DNA of 37,824 bases from CAZXEJ01 sp964639895 (GTDB lineage Bacteria; Desulfobacterota_D; UBA1144; Nemesobacterales; JADFKM01), in the NCBI GenBank assembly GCA_964639895.1, contig CAZXEJ010000022.1, positions 1-37,824 of the forward strand, given 5' to 3'. Made by a program: the position numbers and the translations under genes. The notes under the pieces are model-generated. The model saw only the letters and a program-made list of their open reading frames with translations, had not been told where the DNA came from and did not search any database. Of this stretch, positions 22,213 through 30,849 are shown in pieces (the first letter of the stretch is position 1; each line of letters starts with the position of its first letter).

Positions 22213-23337
22213 ATGGGAACACTGGCTACGAAGGAAGGTACGGAGCGCTATGCAGGGAGGTTCGCCCCGCAGATTCCACCCTCTCACTACAGGAGCGCCT
22301 TCGGTCTTAAGATATCGTCCATAGGGATGGGTACCTATCTCGGCGGCATAGACGATGCGACCGACCAGCGCTACAAGGAAGCGGCCCTCCGTGCAGTCGG
22401 GCTCGGCTGCAACGTGTTCGATACCGCAATCAACTACCGCTTCCAGCGCAGCGAGCGTGCGCTCGGGGCGGCGTTCAAGGAAATGTGGGACACGGGCGGT
22501 GTGGGCAGGGACGAGCTGTTCGTGGCCACGAAGGGTGGGTACATACCGTTCGACGGTGCTCCCCCTCAGGACGCGGCCCAGTACATAAGGGAACAATATC
22601 TGGATACGGGCGTCCTCACGGGGACGGACGACATCGTACGCGGCGCCCACTGCATCGCACCCTCCTTCTTGGAGAACCAATTCGAGACGAGCCTTTCCAA
22701 CCTGGGCCTCGACGCCGTCGACCTGTACTACATACACAACCCCGAGGAACAGCTCTACGAAGTGGAGCGCGGCACGTTCATGGGCAGGATCGAGGCTGCA
22801 TTCGCGTTGCTCGAGCGCTTCGTCTCCGAGGGCAGGCTGCGCTTCTACGGCGCGGCCACCTGGTCGGGGTTCCGCGAGGATCCCAACTCGCCTTTCTACC
22901 TCAGCTTGAGCGAGCTAGCCGAGGTGGCAAAGGGAGTCGCCGGGGACGAACACCACATGAGGTTCGTACAGCTCCCCTTCAACCTTGCCATGCCCGAAGC
23001 CCTGGTAAGCAGGAATCAGATGGTTAACGGTACCGCCGTATCGCTGCTCGAGGCCGCCTGGGAGCTGGGCATCCACGTCGTGGCCAGCTCTACGTTGCTG
23101 CAGAGCCAGCTCACCACAAACCTCCCCCCCTTCATCGCAACCCACCTGGAGGGCCTCAGGACGGACGCCCAGAGGGCAATACAGTTCACGCGCTCCATAC
23201 CGGGGATAACCTCTTCGCTCGTGGGGATGAGCTCGCCGCAACACATCGACGAGAACATGGAGGTCGCAACCAAGGAGCCGGCCACCATAGAGGCGCTCGC
23301 CAACCTGTTCTCGGACGCGCGCTCAAAGGGTAGCTGA
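22213..23337 (+). CDS. aldo/keto reductase
   Basis: 374-residue TIM-barrel NAD(P)H-dependent oxidoreductase. The catalytic tetrad is visible: Asp and Tyr in CNVFDTAINYRFQRSERALG, Lys in LFVATKGGYIP, and His in DLYYIHNPEEQ. The C-terminal cofactor segment contains IPGITSSLVGMSS followed by HIDEN. It is longer than common aldo/keto reductases because of an insertion after the Lys strand (about residues 115-150), as in a subgroup found in several environmental phyla. ATG 22213 is preferred: GGGGAGG lies 10 nt upstream, and the earlier ATG 22180 overlaps the promoter. It converges with queG and the two coding ends overlap by 15 bp. Substrate unknown. Confidence 0.88.
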   Translation: MGTLATKEGTERYAGRFAPQIPPSHYRSAFGLKISSIGMGTYLGGIDDATDQRYKEAALRAVGLGCNVFDTAINYRFQRSERALGAAFKEMWDTGGVGRDELFVATKGGYIPFDGAPPQDAAQYIREQYLDTGVLTGTDDIVRGAHCIAPSFLENQFETSLSNLGLDAVDLYYIHNPEEQLYEVERGTFMGRIEAAFALLERFVSEGRLRFYGAATWSGFREDPNSPFYLSLSELAEVAKGVAGDEHHMRFVQLPFNLAMPEALVSRNQMVNGTAVSLLEAAWELGIHVVASSTLLQSQLTTNLPPFIATHLEGLRTDAQRAIQFTRSIPGITSSLVGMSSPQHIDENMEVATKEPATIEALANLFSDARSKGS

Positions 23338-24492
23338 GCTGCGGCGCCCACCACCGTCCTTGCGGCCTAGCACCCACTCTATCTCCTCCACCACCATCGG
23401 GTCGCGCTCGCTCGAAAGCAGACGCCGCAGCAGCGGACGGCATCCCTCGCCCTTGAGCCTCCAGAGCGCCCAGACGGCGTGTGCCCTGACGAGCGGCTCC
23501 TCGTCGCCCAGGGCCTCGGTCACGAGCGGAGCGAGATCGCTGCGTCCCGAATTTGCCATTGCCACCATGAGGTTGCGCAGCAGGCCGCGGCGCTTGGCCC
23601 GCTTGAGGGGGCTGCGCCTGAACCGCTCCCTGAACCCCTCGGGATCGATGCCGGCCAGCGTTGAGAGCGAAGGGGCGACCATACCATCCCGCGGCCGGAA
23701 TGCCGCAAACGAGCTCACCGGCGCCCTGCGGTTCCAGGGGCACACGTCCTGGCATATGTCGCAGCCGAACAGGTGGCTCCCCACGGCCGGACGAAGCTGC
23801 GGGGGGATCTTGCCCTTGAGTTCTATCGTGAGATACGAGATGCAGCGCGAGGCGTCGAGCACGTATGGCCCTACGAGCGCCCCCGTGGAACATGCATCTA
23901 TGCAACGCGTGCATGTGCCGCAGCGGTCGGGCACGGGGGAATCGTAACGGAGCTCCATATCTGTCACTACCTCGCCCAGGAACACCCATGATCCTATACG
24001 CTCGTTTATTATGCAGGTGTTCTTGCCCCACCACCCCAGGCCGGCGTAGCGGGCGTAGAGGCGGTCCAGAACGGGGCCCGTATCGACGTAGCTCTTGGTC
24101 CTCGTCCCCTCCGGACCGATGCGGCGTATGAACTCCTCGAGCTCCCTGAGCATACGCCTCATCACGTCGTGGTAGTCGTCCCCCCACGCATAGCGCGACA
24201 CCCACCCCACGGCGTCTCCTTCCCGGTCGATCTCAAGGGATAGGGGAGCCCGCGTGTTGTAGCCGAGAGCGCAACAGACGACCGAGACAGCCCACGGCAC
24301 CACGCGGCGTACGTCCATGCGGCGCCGCGGGTCGCGCTTCATGTAGTCCATCTCCCCCGCGTAGCCCGCCTCCACCCAGCTGGCGAGGAACCGTCCCTCA
24401 GGATAGGCCTCGGCCGAACATATCCCCACGAGATCGAATCCCACCTCGAGGGCACGCTCCTTTATAGCCCGCGTAAGCCGGCTTGCTTCCAT
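23323..24492 (-). CDS. queG: epoxyqueuosine reductase
   Basis: Cobalamin- and Fe-S-dependent enzyme catalysing the last step of queuosine formation in tRNA (epoxyqueuosine to queuosine). 389 residues. The N-terminal part has FDLVGICSAEAYPEGRF, GYAGEMDYM and SYVDTGPVLDRLYARYAGLG, the last holding the conserved Asp. Two [4Fe-4S] ferredoxin motifs follow: CGTCTRCIDAC with a further CIS Cys, and CDICQDVCPWN. The last 80 residues are HEAT-repeat-like (LVTEALGDEEPLVRAHAVWAL), as in full-length QueG. ATG 24492 begins the conserved part; upstream in-frame sequence is not conserved in character. Other queuosine genes are not in the window. Confidence 0.94.
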   Translation of the reverse strand: MEASRLTRAIKERALEVGFDLVGICSAEAYPEGRFLASWVEAGYAGEMDYMKRDPRRRMDVRRVVPWAVSVVCCALGYNTRAPLSLEIDREGDAVGWVSRYAWGDDYHDVMRRMLRELEEFIRRIGPEGTRTKSYVDTGPVLDRLYARYAGLGWWGKNTCIINERIGSWVFLGEVVTDMELRYDSPVPDRCGTCTRCIDACSTGALVGPYVLDASRCISYLTIELKGKIPPQLRPAVGSHLFGCDICQDVCPWNRRAPVSSFAAFRPRDGMVAPSLSTLAGIDPEGFRERFRRSPLKRAKRRGLLRNLMVAMANSGRSDLAPLVTEALGDEEPLVRAHAVWALWRLKGEGCRPLLRRLLSSERDPMVVEEIEWVLGRKDGGGRRSSATL

Positions 24493-24741
24493 CGCTGCAA
24501 CCTCGCTCGAGGGCCCCGAGCAGCGGGAGAACGGGAACCAAATGCAACACCACACGTAAGGTGCCCCAACACCTCCAGGGGGGCGTCGTTCGGCCGTGCC
24601 CGGGCACGCTACGGTGGCGCTCCACGATACCCTCCACCGAGCCAAGGGGCTCCGCAAAGGCGGCGGCGACCGTTCCATGAGATGGTGGGCCGGCCCGCGC
24701 GCCCACTGTCACGTCCCCACCATTGCCGGCCTTCCCCCTCT

Positions 24742-25284
24742 TCAGCCCTGCATCGACGCCCGCGCCCTTGCGATGAGTCCGGCTATCTCCGCCACCGAGG
24801 CCAGGCCACCTTGCGGCGAAGCGTAGTAGACCTCCGCCCTCACCTCGAGGGGCGCCGTAGCCGGCGAGGCCGAGAACGCGGCACGCCGCACGAGGGGGAG
24901 GTCGTCCGGGCTCGTGGCCAGGACGGCCACCTCGCCGTCCTCGAGGCCGCACTCGGCCTTGAGCCGCTCGTAGTACGACTCCACACCGTCGCCCGAGGGA
25001 AACGGGATCACCTCCAGCCCCTGGGCCGCAAACACCTCAAACGTCCCCTCCCCGCCGACCGACCGTCCGTCCCCCAGGAAGCGCACCTCCACACCCGCCA
25101 TGCGCAACACCTCGAGTGCCGCGTGCAGCGCCCCGGCAGCGGCGGCGCCGTCGCCGTCTCCGCCCTCGAACAACGATGGGGCCACCCCGACGAGAAGTAG
25201 CCGCACCCCACCCAGGCAGCGGGCGAGATCGGTCCTCAGCACGCTGCACCCATCGCTTCCGCCGCCTGCATCGCTCACGGCCAT
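24742..25284 (-). CDS. KdsC-like HAD-fold protein lacking catalytic residues
   Basis: 180 residues from ATG 25284 (start uncertain: GGAGGG is very close, and a GTG nine bases upstream is possible). The second half follows KDO-8-phosphate phosphatase closely: EVAVLATSPDDLPLVRRAAF and then the strand/loop pattern ending YYASPQGGLASVAEIAGLI, which matches the family's YVT..GG.GAVREV ending. The nucleophile motif DxDG is replaced by G33-V-A35-P in LLLVGVAPSLFEG, the family Lys (QSDK) corresponds to Gly100, and the GDD acid pair to Thr124/Ser125. A phosphatase function is therefore very unlikely. It may be a structural or regulatory pseudoenzyme, or a decaying copy, but the frame is intact. Rich in Gly and Ala. 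Confidence 0.75.
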   Translation of the reverse strand: MAVSDAGGGSDGCSVLRTDLARCLGGVRLLLVGVAPSLFEGGDGDGAAAAGALHAALEVLRMAGVEVRFLGDGRSVGGEGTFEVFAAQGLEVIPFPSGDGVESYYERLKAECGLEDGEVAVLATSPDDLPLVRRAAFSASPATAPLEVRAEVYYASPQGGLASVAEIAGLIARARASMQG

Positions 25285-25366
25285 ACCCTCCACTTCATGG
25301 ACGCCCCTTCCGCTACGGGAGGGGCGGCGGGGAGCGCCTCGCTGGACAAGACACCCCGCTTTAGCC

Positions 25367-25413
25367 ATAGTAAACCCGATGCGCTTTTGAAATCAACGAC
25401 CCGTGTGTAAAAT
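25367..25413. promoter_or_regulatory. overlapping divergent promoters of KdsC-like and rhomboid genes
   Basis: Minus strand: TTGATT (25391-25396) and TACTAT (25367-25372), 18 bp apart, reading toward the KdsC-like gene; the in-frame ATG at 25368 falls in this -10 box. Plus strand: a clear -10 TAAAAT (25408-25413) with a poor -35 near 25385-25392, reading toward the rhomboid gene. The two would compete for polymerase. Confidence 0.4.
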
Positions 25414-25428
25414 AAGCTTAGGCTACCT

Positions 25429-26091
25429 ATGATTCCCATCAGAGACAAAAACCCCTCGCGTACCTTCCCGGTCGTAAATACAGCGATCATAGCCCTCAAC
25501 GTGCTGGTCTTCTTCTACGAGCTATCGCTGGGCCCCGAGCTCCGGCCCTTCCTCTACCGATACGGCCTCGTACCGGCGGCGTTGTTCTATTCCCACGCCG
25601 CTTCCGTGGGTGGACTCCATACGCTGCTCACTTCTATGTTCCTCCACGGCGGGCTGATGCATCTTGCAGGAAACATGATTTTCCTCTACATATTCGGCGA
25701 CAACGTCGAGGACCGCTACGGTCACGGCCCCTACGTGCTCTTCTACATGGCCGCCGGCGTCGGGGCTGCGCTCACCCAGATAGCCATCAACCCCTCGTCC
25801 ACGGTACCCATGGTGGGGGCGAGCGGGGCCATCTCGGGGGTGATGGGGGCCTACATGGTACTGTTCCCCCAGGCACGCATAATCACGCTGGTGCCCGTCT
25901 TCCTGTTCTTCACGTTGGTGGAGATGCCCGCCGTGGTGTTCGTGATGATATGGTTCGTGATGCAGTTCCTGTTCGGCCTCGGCTCGACGGTGGCCGGCTC
26001 GACGGGGCCGGGCGTCGCGTGGTGGGCGCACGTGGGGGGCTTCGTTACGGGCGCCGCCATAACATGGGCGTTAAGGAGGGTTCTGAGGTGA
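25429..26091 (+). CDS. rhomboid family intramembrane serine protease
   Basis: 220-residue six-helix membrane protease that cuts transmembrane helices inside the bilayer. The catalytic Ser is Ser132 in VGASGAISGVMGAY, and the catalytic His is His201 in WWAHVGGFVTGA. The HGGLMHLAGNMIFLYIFGDNVED segment (about 73-95) supplies the conserved His/Asn of the oxyanion region and the L1-loop pattern. Helices are visible at about 15-33, 60-90, 100-120, 128-146, 152-180 and 195-215. The ribosome-binding site is weak (TTAGG). It stands alone, divergent from the KdsC-like gene; no substrate is suggested by context. Confidence 0.95.
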   Translation: MIPIRDKNPSRTFPVVNTAIIALNVLVFFYELSLGPELRPFLYRYGLVPAALFYSHAASVGGLHTLLTSMFLHGGLMHLAGNMIFLYIFGDNVEDRYGHGPYVLFYMAAGVGAALTQIAINPSSTVPMVGASGAISGVMGAYMVLFPQARIITLVPVFLFFTLVEMPAVVFVMIWFVMQFLFGLGSTVAGSTGPGVAWWAHVGGFVTGAAITWALRRVLR

Positions 26092-26316
26092 GGGGGGCGG
26101 AGGGAAGAAGCCGCTGCAACAGGCCACCGGGACGGGCAAGGGCCGACCACGCAAGGGGTAAGGAGCGGCGGCCGAGCCATGAGCTGGGGGGCAGGGCGGC
26201 CGGTGGAGTGGGAGCCGCGGCACCCCCAGCTGAGGGAGGGCAGCCCGAGCGGCCGAGCCGCACACGTCATCGGACGTGCGTGGGGCGAAGCGGCCGGGAC
26301 AGGGTAGTTAGGGAAA
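26092..26316. other. G-rich spacer upstream of MoxR-VWA gene
   Basis: About 225 bp, G-biased on the plus strand, with no coding frame or RNA gene recognised. It changes abruptly to an AT-rich stretch at 26311-26360 that holds the next promoter. Confidence 0.45.
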
Positions 26317-26344
26317 TTGATTAAAAATACATATTGTGTAATAT
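26317..26344 (+). promoter_or_regulatory. promoter of the MoxR-VWA gene
   Basis: TTGATT (26317-26322) and TAATAT (26339-26344), 16 bp apart, lie in the most AT-rich 50 bp of the window. The leader to ATG 26409 is about 58 nt. GGGTGGAG precedes the start codon by 7 nt. Confidence 0.55.
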
Positions 26345-26408
26345 TAAACATAGACGATGCCCGATCTCGCACATCCCGTCGAAGATCAATTTTGGGTGGA
26401 GAATGTAG

Positions 26409-28547
26409 ATGACGTCTATTAACCCCTTCATTGAACTGAAAAAAGAGATGGACAACCTCGTCGTCGGTCACGACGACGTCAAGACCGCACTCCTTCTGGG
26501 AGTAATATCGAGGGAGCACATCTATATCGAGGGCCCCCCTGGTACGGCCAAGACGATGTTGGCCGAGATAATCGCCAAGTCGGCCCACCTGAACTTCTTC
26601 TTCTATCAGCTCCACCGGGACACCAGGCTCTCGGAGCTGATCGGCGACCTGGTTATTTCGAAGGAGGCCGCCGGAAACGGCGGTGGAGAACTGATTCGCC
26701 AGTCCATAGTAAAGGGCGGCATCCTGACGGCGCAGATCTGTCTGCTCGACGACATTTCACGCGCTCCCGGTGAGTCGCTCAACGTGTTGCTGCGCATCCT
26801 GAACGAGAGGAAGTTCGGCGAGGAAAGGATACCGCTGCTTACGGCCATAGCCACCAGCAACCCGACGGCCGACGAGTACTACAACGAGCCGCTCGATCCG
26901 GCCAACCTGGACAGGTTCGTACTCCAGATAAAGTCACACGGCCTGTCCTACAGCAAGCGCTGGGACGAGGCCAAACAGGTGCTCAAGCTATACGCCGAAA
27001 AGCCGCTCGAGACCGACATCCCGGCCCGCATCGAGGCCGAGGTGTTCGACGAGTACTACGAGCGACTCGGTACGGTGAAGGTACCCGACGAGGTACAGGA
27101 GGGGCTGCTGAAATTCACCTCCACGTTGATCGAGGACTTCGGTCTCGACGAGTCGAACTCCCTCATCTCGGACAGGACGTTCTTCGTCAAGTCGCTCAAG
27201 ATACTCAAGGCCCACGCCCTGCTCCACAACCGTACGGTCTGCACGCTGGACGACCTCAAGGCGCTCAAGTACATGACGGCCTTCCGCGTCCCCGAAGAGG
27301 TGTTCAGCCAGATCGACCGCATACTCGAAGAGACGGTCGACAAAAAAAAAACTGAATCGGAGCAGCGCAGCGAGCAGCAGCAGGAGCAGTCCTCCGAGTT
27401 CAACGAGGATCCCTCCGGCGGGGAGATGAAGCAGTCGAGCCCCGAGGGCGAGGAGCGGGACGAGCCAGACGAGATGGAGCAGGCCCGCAAGACGTTCTTC
27501 GAGGCTCTCAAGGAGCTCAAGGAAAACCTCGCCGACGATTCCCCGCAGCTCAAGCCCGAAGGCGACGACCCGGCCGAAAGCTCTCCCGACGGCCAGCCGG
27601 CCGACGACGGCCGCGACGATGACGTCAAACCGCGCACCCCGCGTAAGGTCTACGGGAGCAAGTCGAAGAAGCCCGGCGAAGAGGACGAGACGTGGCTCGG
27701 GACGGGCAAGAAGAACACCGAGGTGGCCGAGAACGTCAAGATCATCATGAAGGCGCTCGAGGGCCACATACAGAGGAACATAGCCCTCGACGCACCCCAT
27801 CCCGGCGGCCTGCCCCGGCGCTGGAAGAGGATGCACAACTTCGACGAGCTCGAAGACATCGACCCCTTCGAGGCGTTCTTCTGGGCCGAGCACACCACGC
27901 CCACCTTGCCCCGCGTCCACAAGCGGGAGCGCGAGATGCTGGGGGGCGAGATAGCCATCCTGCGCGACGTGAGCACCTCGATGATGGGGGTCTACAGCGA
28001 ATGGTCTTCGTCGGTGGTCAAGGGGGTGCTCGAGGTGGCCCGCGCCAAGAGGATGCGTGTGGGCTACGTGGAGTTCAACCACAAGTCCTACAAGTACAAG
28101 CGCAACGGCAAGTTCTTCACGCGCGACTACGAGTGGATAAGTGAGCGCGCCTCCAGGACCGAGTGCTCGGGCAACACCAACTACGAGGACGCCCTCAAGG
28201 ACGCGCTAAACGAGTTCCGCGGGCGCGGTCTCAGAAACAAGCACATCCTCTTTATCACCGACGGCATCCCCACCTCGGGCGACTGCGAGGTCGTAAACGA
28301 GCGGTTCCGCGCAAAAAAGCTGGGCGTCTGCATACACTCGATCTTCATCGGCTCGAAGAACTTCCCCCGCATACTGGAGATCATATCCGAGGAGACCCGC
28401 GGATCGCAGTTCATCGCGTCGAGGAAGAAGGACGGATCGATAAAGATCGAGCGCAAGGCCAAGAGGCTCGTGCTGCCCCCACGGATCAACCTATCGCGCC
28501 CGGACCCGTTCGAGAAGGTGTTCACCCCCAGGACGATCCCTTCCTGA
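26409..28547 (+). CDS. single-chain MoxR/RavA-type AAA+ ATPase fused to VWA domain
   Basis: 712-residue cytoplasmic protein. Residues 1-300 are a MoxR-class AAA+ domain close to RavA: Walker A GPPGTAKT (42-49), Walker B CLLDDIS with Asp-Asp (114-115) in place of the usual Asp-Glu, LNVLLRILNERKFGEE, sensor-1 IATSNP, and LDRFVL. Residues about 305-435 are a highly acidic, Glu/Gln/Asp/Pro-rich linker. Residues about 440-510 resemble the part before the VWA in ViaA-type proteins. A VWA domain then follows with a complete MIDAS metal site: DVSTS (520-524), T590 and D618. Such ATPase/VWA pairs (RavA-ViaA, NorQ-NorD, CbbQ-CbbO, BchI-BchD) remodel or metallate client proteins; here both are in one chain, as in BchD but with an intact ATP site. 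No client gene is adjacent. It converges with mltG, 12 bp away. Confidence 0.9.
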   Translation: MTSINPFIELKKEMDNLVVGHDDVKTALLLGVISREHIYIEGPPGTAKTMLAEIIAKSAHLNFFFYQLHRDTRLSELIGDLVISKEAAGNGGGELIRQSIVKGGILTAQICLLDDISRAPGESLNVLLRILNERKFGEERIPLLTAIATSNPTADEYYNEPLDPANLDRFVLQIKSHGLSYSKRWDEAKQVLKLYAEKPLETDIPARIEAEVFDEYYERLGTVKVPDEVQEGLLKFTSTLIEDFGLDESNSLISDRTFFVKSLKILKAHALLHNRTVCTLDDLKALKYMTAFRVPEEVFSQIDRILEETVDKKKTESEQRSEQQQEQSSEFNEDPSGGEMKQSSPEGEERDEPDEMEQARKTFFEALKELKENLADDSPQLKPEGDDPAESSPDGQPADDGRDDDVKPRTPRKVYGSKSKKPGEEDETWLGTGKKNTEVAENVKIIMKALEGHIQRNIALDAPHPGGLPRRWKRMHNFDELEDIDPFEAFFWAEHTTPTLPRVHKREREMLGGEIAILRDVSTSMMGVYSEWSSSVVKGVLEVARAKRMRVGYVEFNHKSYKYKRNGKFFTRDYEWISERASRTECSGNTNYEDALKDALNEFRGRGLRNKHILFITDGIPTSGDCEVVNERFRAKKLGVCIHSIFIGSKNFPRILEIISEETRGSQFIASRKKDGSIKIERKAKRLVLPPRINLSRPDPFEKVFTPRTIPS

Positions 28548-28559
28548 GGCGGCGCGTGC

Positions 28560-29579
28560 TCACCGCCCCATCTGGTAGCGGCGCACGGCGGCTGCGTGCT
28601 CACGATAGGTGCGCGAGAACTTGTGCCTTCCGTTCCCCATGGATACGAAGAACAGATAGTCGACCGGTGCGGGGTTGAGCGCCGCCTCGAGCGAGGCGCG
28701 GCCGGGGTTCGCTATGGGGCCGGGCGGCAGGCCGGCGTGGACGTAGGTGTTGTAGGGGTTGTCGCTCTCGAGATCGCTCCGGCGCAGGTTGCCGTCGAAC
28801 CCCGCACCCAGGCCGTATATAACCGTCGGGTCGCACTCGAGCTTCATCCCCCTTCTGAGCCTGTTGTGGATCACCGCCGATATCAGAGGACGCTCCTCAG
28901 GAGCCGACGTCTCCTTCTCGATTATGGATGCTATGGTCACTATCTCGTGCCTGCTCAGCGCGGTGGGCGGGTGGTGGAGCGACGCGTAGACCTCCTTGAA
29001 GCGGGACACCATGCGGCGTATGACGGCTCTGGCCCCCACACCATGCGCGAAGGCGTAGGTGTCGGGGTAGAGGTAGCCCTCAAGGCTCGAGACCTCCACG
29101 CCCAGCAGGCGCCGTGCCAGGGCGGGGTCACGGGCGGCGGCTATGAACTCCTTGCTCGGGACCACCCCCTTCTCTTCGAGCAGCCGCGCCGTCTGCTCGA
29201 TGGTGAGCCCCTCGGGTATGCTCACCCTGTGGGTTACGACCCTTCCCTCGACCAGCATGCGGTGTACGTCGCCGAGGGTGACGCCGGCCGGAAAGCGGTA
29301 CTCGCCGGCCACCACCCTGCTGTCGGTGCCGTGCCACAGGAAGTAGAGTCTCAAGGCGAGGGCACTCCTTACGACCCCCTTCTCTTCGAGCACCTCCGCC
29401 GTAGCGGCCAGAGTGAGACCGCGTGGGATCACGACCTCCACGTCCTCGGGGGTGGAGTAGAGAAAGAACCACGACCAAAGGGCGAAGGCCGCCACCACCA
29501 AGGCGTAAAGCCCTATCGGGAGGCCGAGCCGCCGTAGCGGCCCCGGTGGGGGAGATCGTCGGGTGGTTCTTCGAGACAT
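28560..29579 (-). CDS. mltG: endolytic murein transglycosylase
   Basis: Inner-membrane enzyme that cleaves nascent peptidoglycan glycan strands and so limits their length. 339 residues. One N-terminal anchor (about 20-42, GLYALVVAAFALWSWFFLY), then LysM-like repeats (VVIPRGLTLAATAEVLEEKGVV and VSIPEGLTIEQTARLLEEKGVV), and the YceG catalytic domain: LEGYLYPDTYAF, the catalytic Glu in IASIIEKETSAPEE, ISAVIHNRL, MKLECDPTVIYG, SDNPYNTYVHAGLPPGPI and the end VDYLFFVSMGNGRHKFS. ATG 29579 is chosen since AGGA precedes by 6 nt; a TTG two codons earlier is less likely. It lies 39 bp behind proB on the same strand and may be cotranscribed. Confidence 0.95.
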   Translation of the reverse strand: MSRRTTRRSPPPGPLRRLGLPIGLYALVVAAFALWSWFFLYSTPEDVEVVIPRGLTLAATAEVLEEKGVVRSALALRLYFLWHGTDSRVVAGEYRFPAGVTLGDVHRMLVEGRVVTHRVSIPEGLTIEQTARLLEEKGVVPSKEFIAAARDPALARRLLGVEVSSLEGYLYPDTYAFAHGVGARAVIRRMVSRFKEVYASLHHPPTALSRHEIVTIASIIEKETSAPEERPLISAVIHNRLRRGMKLECDPTVIYGLGAGFDGNLRRSDLESDNPYNTYVHAGLPPGPIANPGRASLEAALNPAPVDYLFFVSMGNGRHKFSRTYREHAAAVRRYQMGR

Positions 29580-29618
29580 GTCCAATCCTGCGGGCGTACT
29601 CTACGGGGGGCGGCGCGG

Positions 29619-30761
29619 TCACTGTCTTACCAGTACGACCAGGTCGTCGCGGTGTATGACCTCGTCGCCGTAGCGGTAGCCGAGGATTTCCTCTATATGG
29701 GAGCTGTTCCTGCCGGCGATGCGCCTTATCTCGTCGGAGCCGTACGAACACAGGCCGCGGGCCACCTCGCGGCCCTCCTCGTCGACGCAGCTCACCAGCT
29801 CGCCCACCCCGAAGCTGCCCTCCACATCCTTTATGCCCGATGGAAGCAGGCTCTTGCCTCCGGCGACGATCGCCCTTACGGCGCCCGCATCGAGCACCAG
29901 CCTGCCGGCCGGGGTGAGAGCGTAGGCTATCCACTGCTTCCTGCCGCGCAGCTTCTCACGCGATGGCAGAAACAGCGTGCCTACGGGGCGGCCCGAGAAC
30001 ACGTCCCCTATCACTCCGGGCCTGCGGCCGTTGGCGATCACCGTCGGAACACCGAAGGCGCTCACTATCTTGGCCGCCCCTATCTTGGTCTTCATCCCAC
30101 CGGTCGTGGCCCTGCCCGCCGTGTCGCCGGCCGAGAGCTCGATGGCCTCGTCTATCTCCTCGACCACTCGTATCACCTCGGCGTCGGGCCAGCGGTCGGG
30201 ATCGCGGTCGTAGAAGCCGTCGCGGTCGGTGAGCATGAGCAGCAGGTCGGCCGACACGAGGCTCGTGACGTAGGCGGCCAGCGTGTCGTTGTCGCCGAGC
30301 ACTATCTCCTCGACGGCCACCGTGTCGTTCTCGTTGACTATCGGTATGACCCCCATCCTGAGCAGGGCGAGCATGGCCTTGCGGGCGGTGAGAAACCTCT
30401 TCCTTACGGACAGGCCGTCCCGGGTGAGCAGCACCTGGGCCACGCGCTCACCGTACCGGGAGAACGCCTGCTCGTAGTACCACATTAGCGAGCTCTGGCC
30501 GCATGCCGCTATGGCCTGCTTGAGGCTCACGTCGCTCGGCACCCTCTGGAGCTTTAGCTTCTTCATGCCGGCCGCGATGGCACCCGAGGAGACCACCACG
30601 GGCTCGACACCGCCGGCCTTTAGGGCGGCAATCTGGGCGGCCAGCGTATCGAAGGCGTCTTCGGAGATGTCGCCTCCCTCGGTGGTGAGGACGCTGCTTC
30701 CTATCTTGATCACGGCCCTCCTCACACCGGCGAGGTGCTCGCTCCTGTCACCTGCTTCCAT
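29619..30761 (-). CDS. proB: glutamate 5-kinase with PUA domain
   Basis: First step of proline synthesis: ATP-dependent phosphorylation of glutamate. 380 residues. Amino-acid kinase domain: VIKIGSSVLTTEGGDISE, PVVVSSGAIAAGMKKL, KQAIAACGQSSLMWYYEQAF, QVLLTRDGLSVRKRFLTA, PIVNENDTVAVEEI, DNDTLAAYVTSLVSADLLL, LTDRDGFYDRDP, and GGMKTKIGAAKI. The C-terminal PUA domain (about 285-375) includes GRLVLDAGAVRAIVAGGKSLL. ATG 30761 begins just before the conserved part; an in-frame GTG at 30794 is less likely. It is divergent from tRNA-Gly, with the two starts about 90 bp apart, and may share its operator-like inverted repeat. proA is not next to it. Confidence 0.95.
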   Translation of the reverse strand: MEAGDRSEHLAGVRRAVIKIGSSVLTTEGGDISEDAFDTLAAQIAALKAGGVEPVVVSSGAIAAGMKKLKLQRVPSDVSLKQAIAACGQSSLMWYYEQAFSRYGERVAQVLLTRDGLSVRKRFLTARKAMLALLRMGVIPIVNENDTVAVEEIVLGDNDTLAAYVTSLVSADLLLMLTDRDGFYDRDPDRWPDAEVIRVVEEIDEAIELSAGDTAGRATTGGMKTKIGAAKIVSAFGVPTVIANGRRPGVIGDVFSGRPVGTLFLPSREKLRGRKQWIAYALTPAGRLVLDAGAVRAIVAGGKSLLPSGIKDVEGSFGVGELVSCVDEEGREVARGLCSYGSDEIRRIAGRNSSHIEEILGYRYGDEVIHRDDLVVLVRQ

Positions 30762-30810
30762 ACCTTCGAACTCCGGAAACACCGCCCCGCGCACCCTGAT
30801 GCGGGCCGCC

Positions 30811-30839
30811 TTGACAACGGGACGCTGTCAAATTATTAT
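30811..30839 (+). promoter_or_regulatory. consensus sigma-70 promoter of tRNA-Gly
   Basis: Perfect TTGACA (30811-30816), 17 bp, TATTAT (30834-30839). The predicted start is only a few bases before the mature tRNA 5' end at 30850. The -35 box is one arm of an inverted repeat TTGACA-N9-TGTCAA (30811-30831). Confidence 0.75.
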
Positions 30840-30849
30840 ATCTTGGCGG

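Noticed and set aside
26988..28082. 364-codon frame opposite the MoxR-VWA gene
   Set aside because: Shadow; its Leu/Val/Gly-rich translation mirrors acidic codons of the sense gene.
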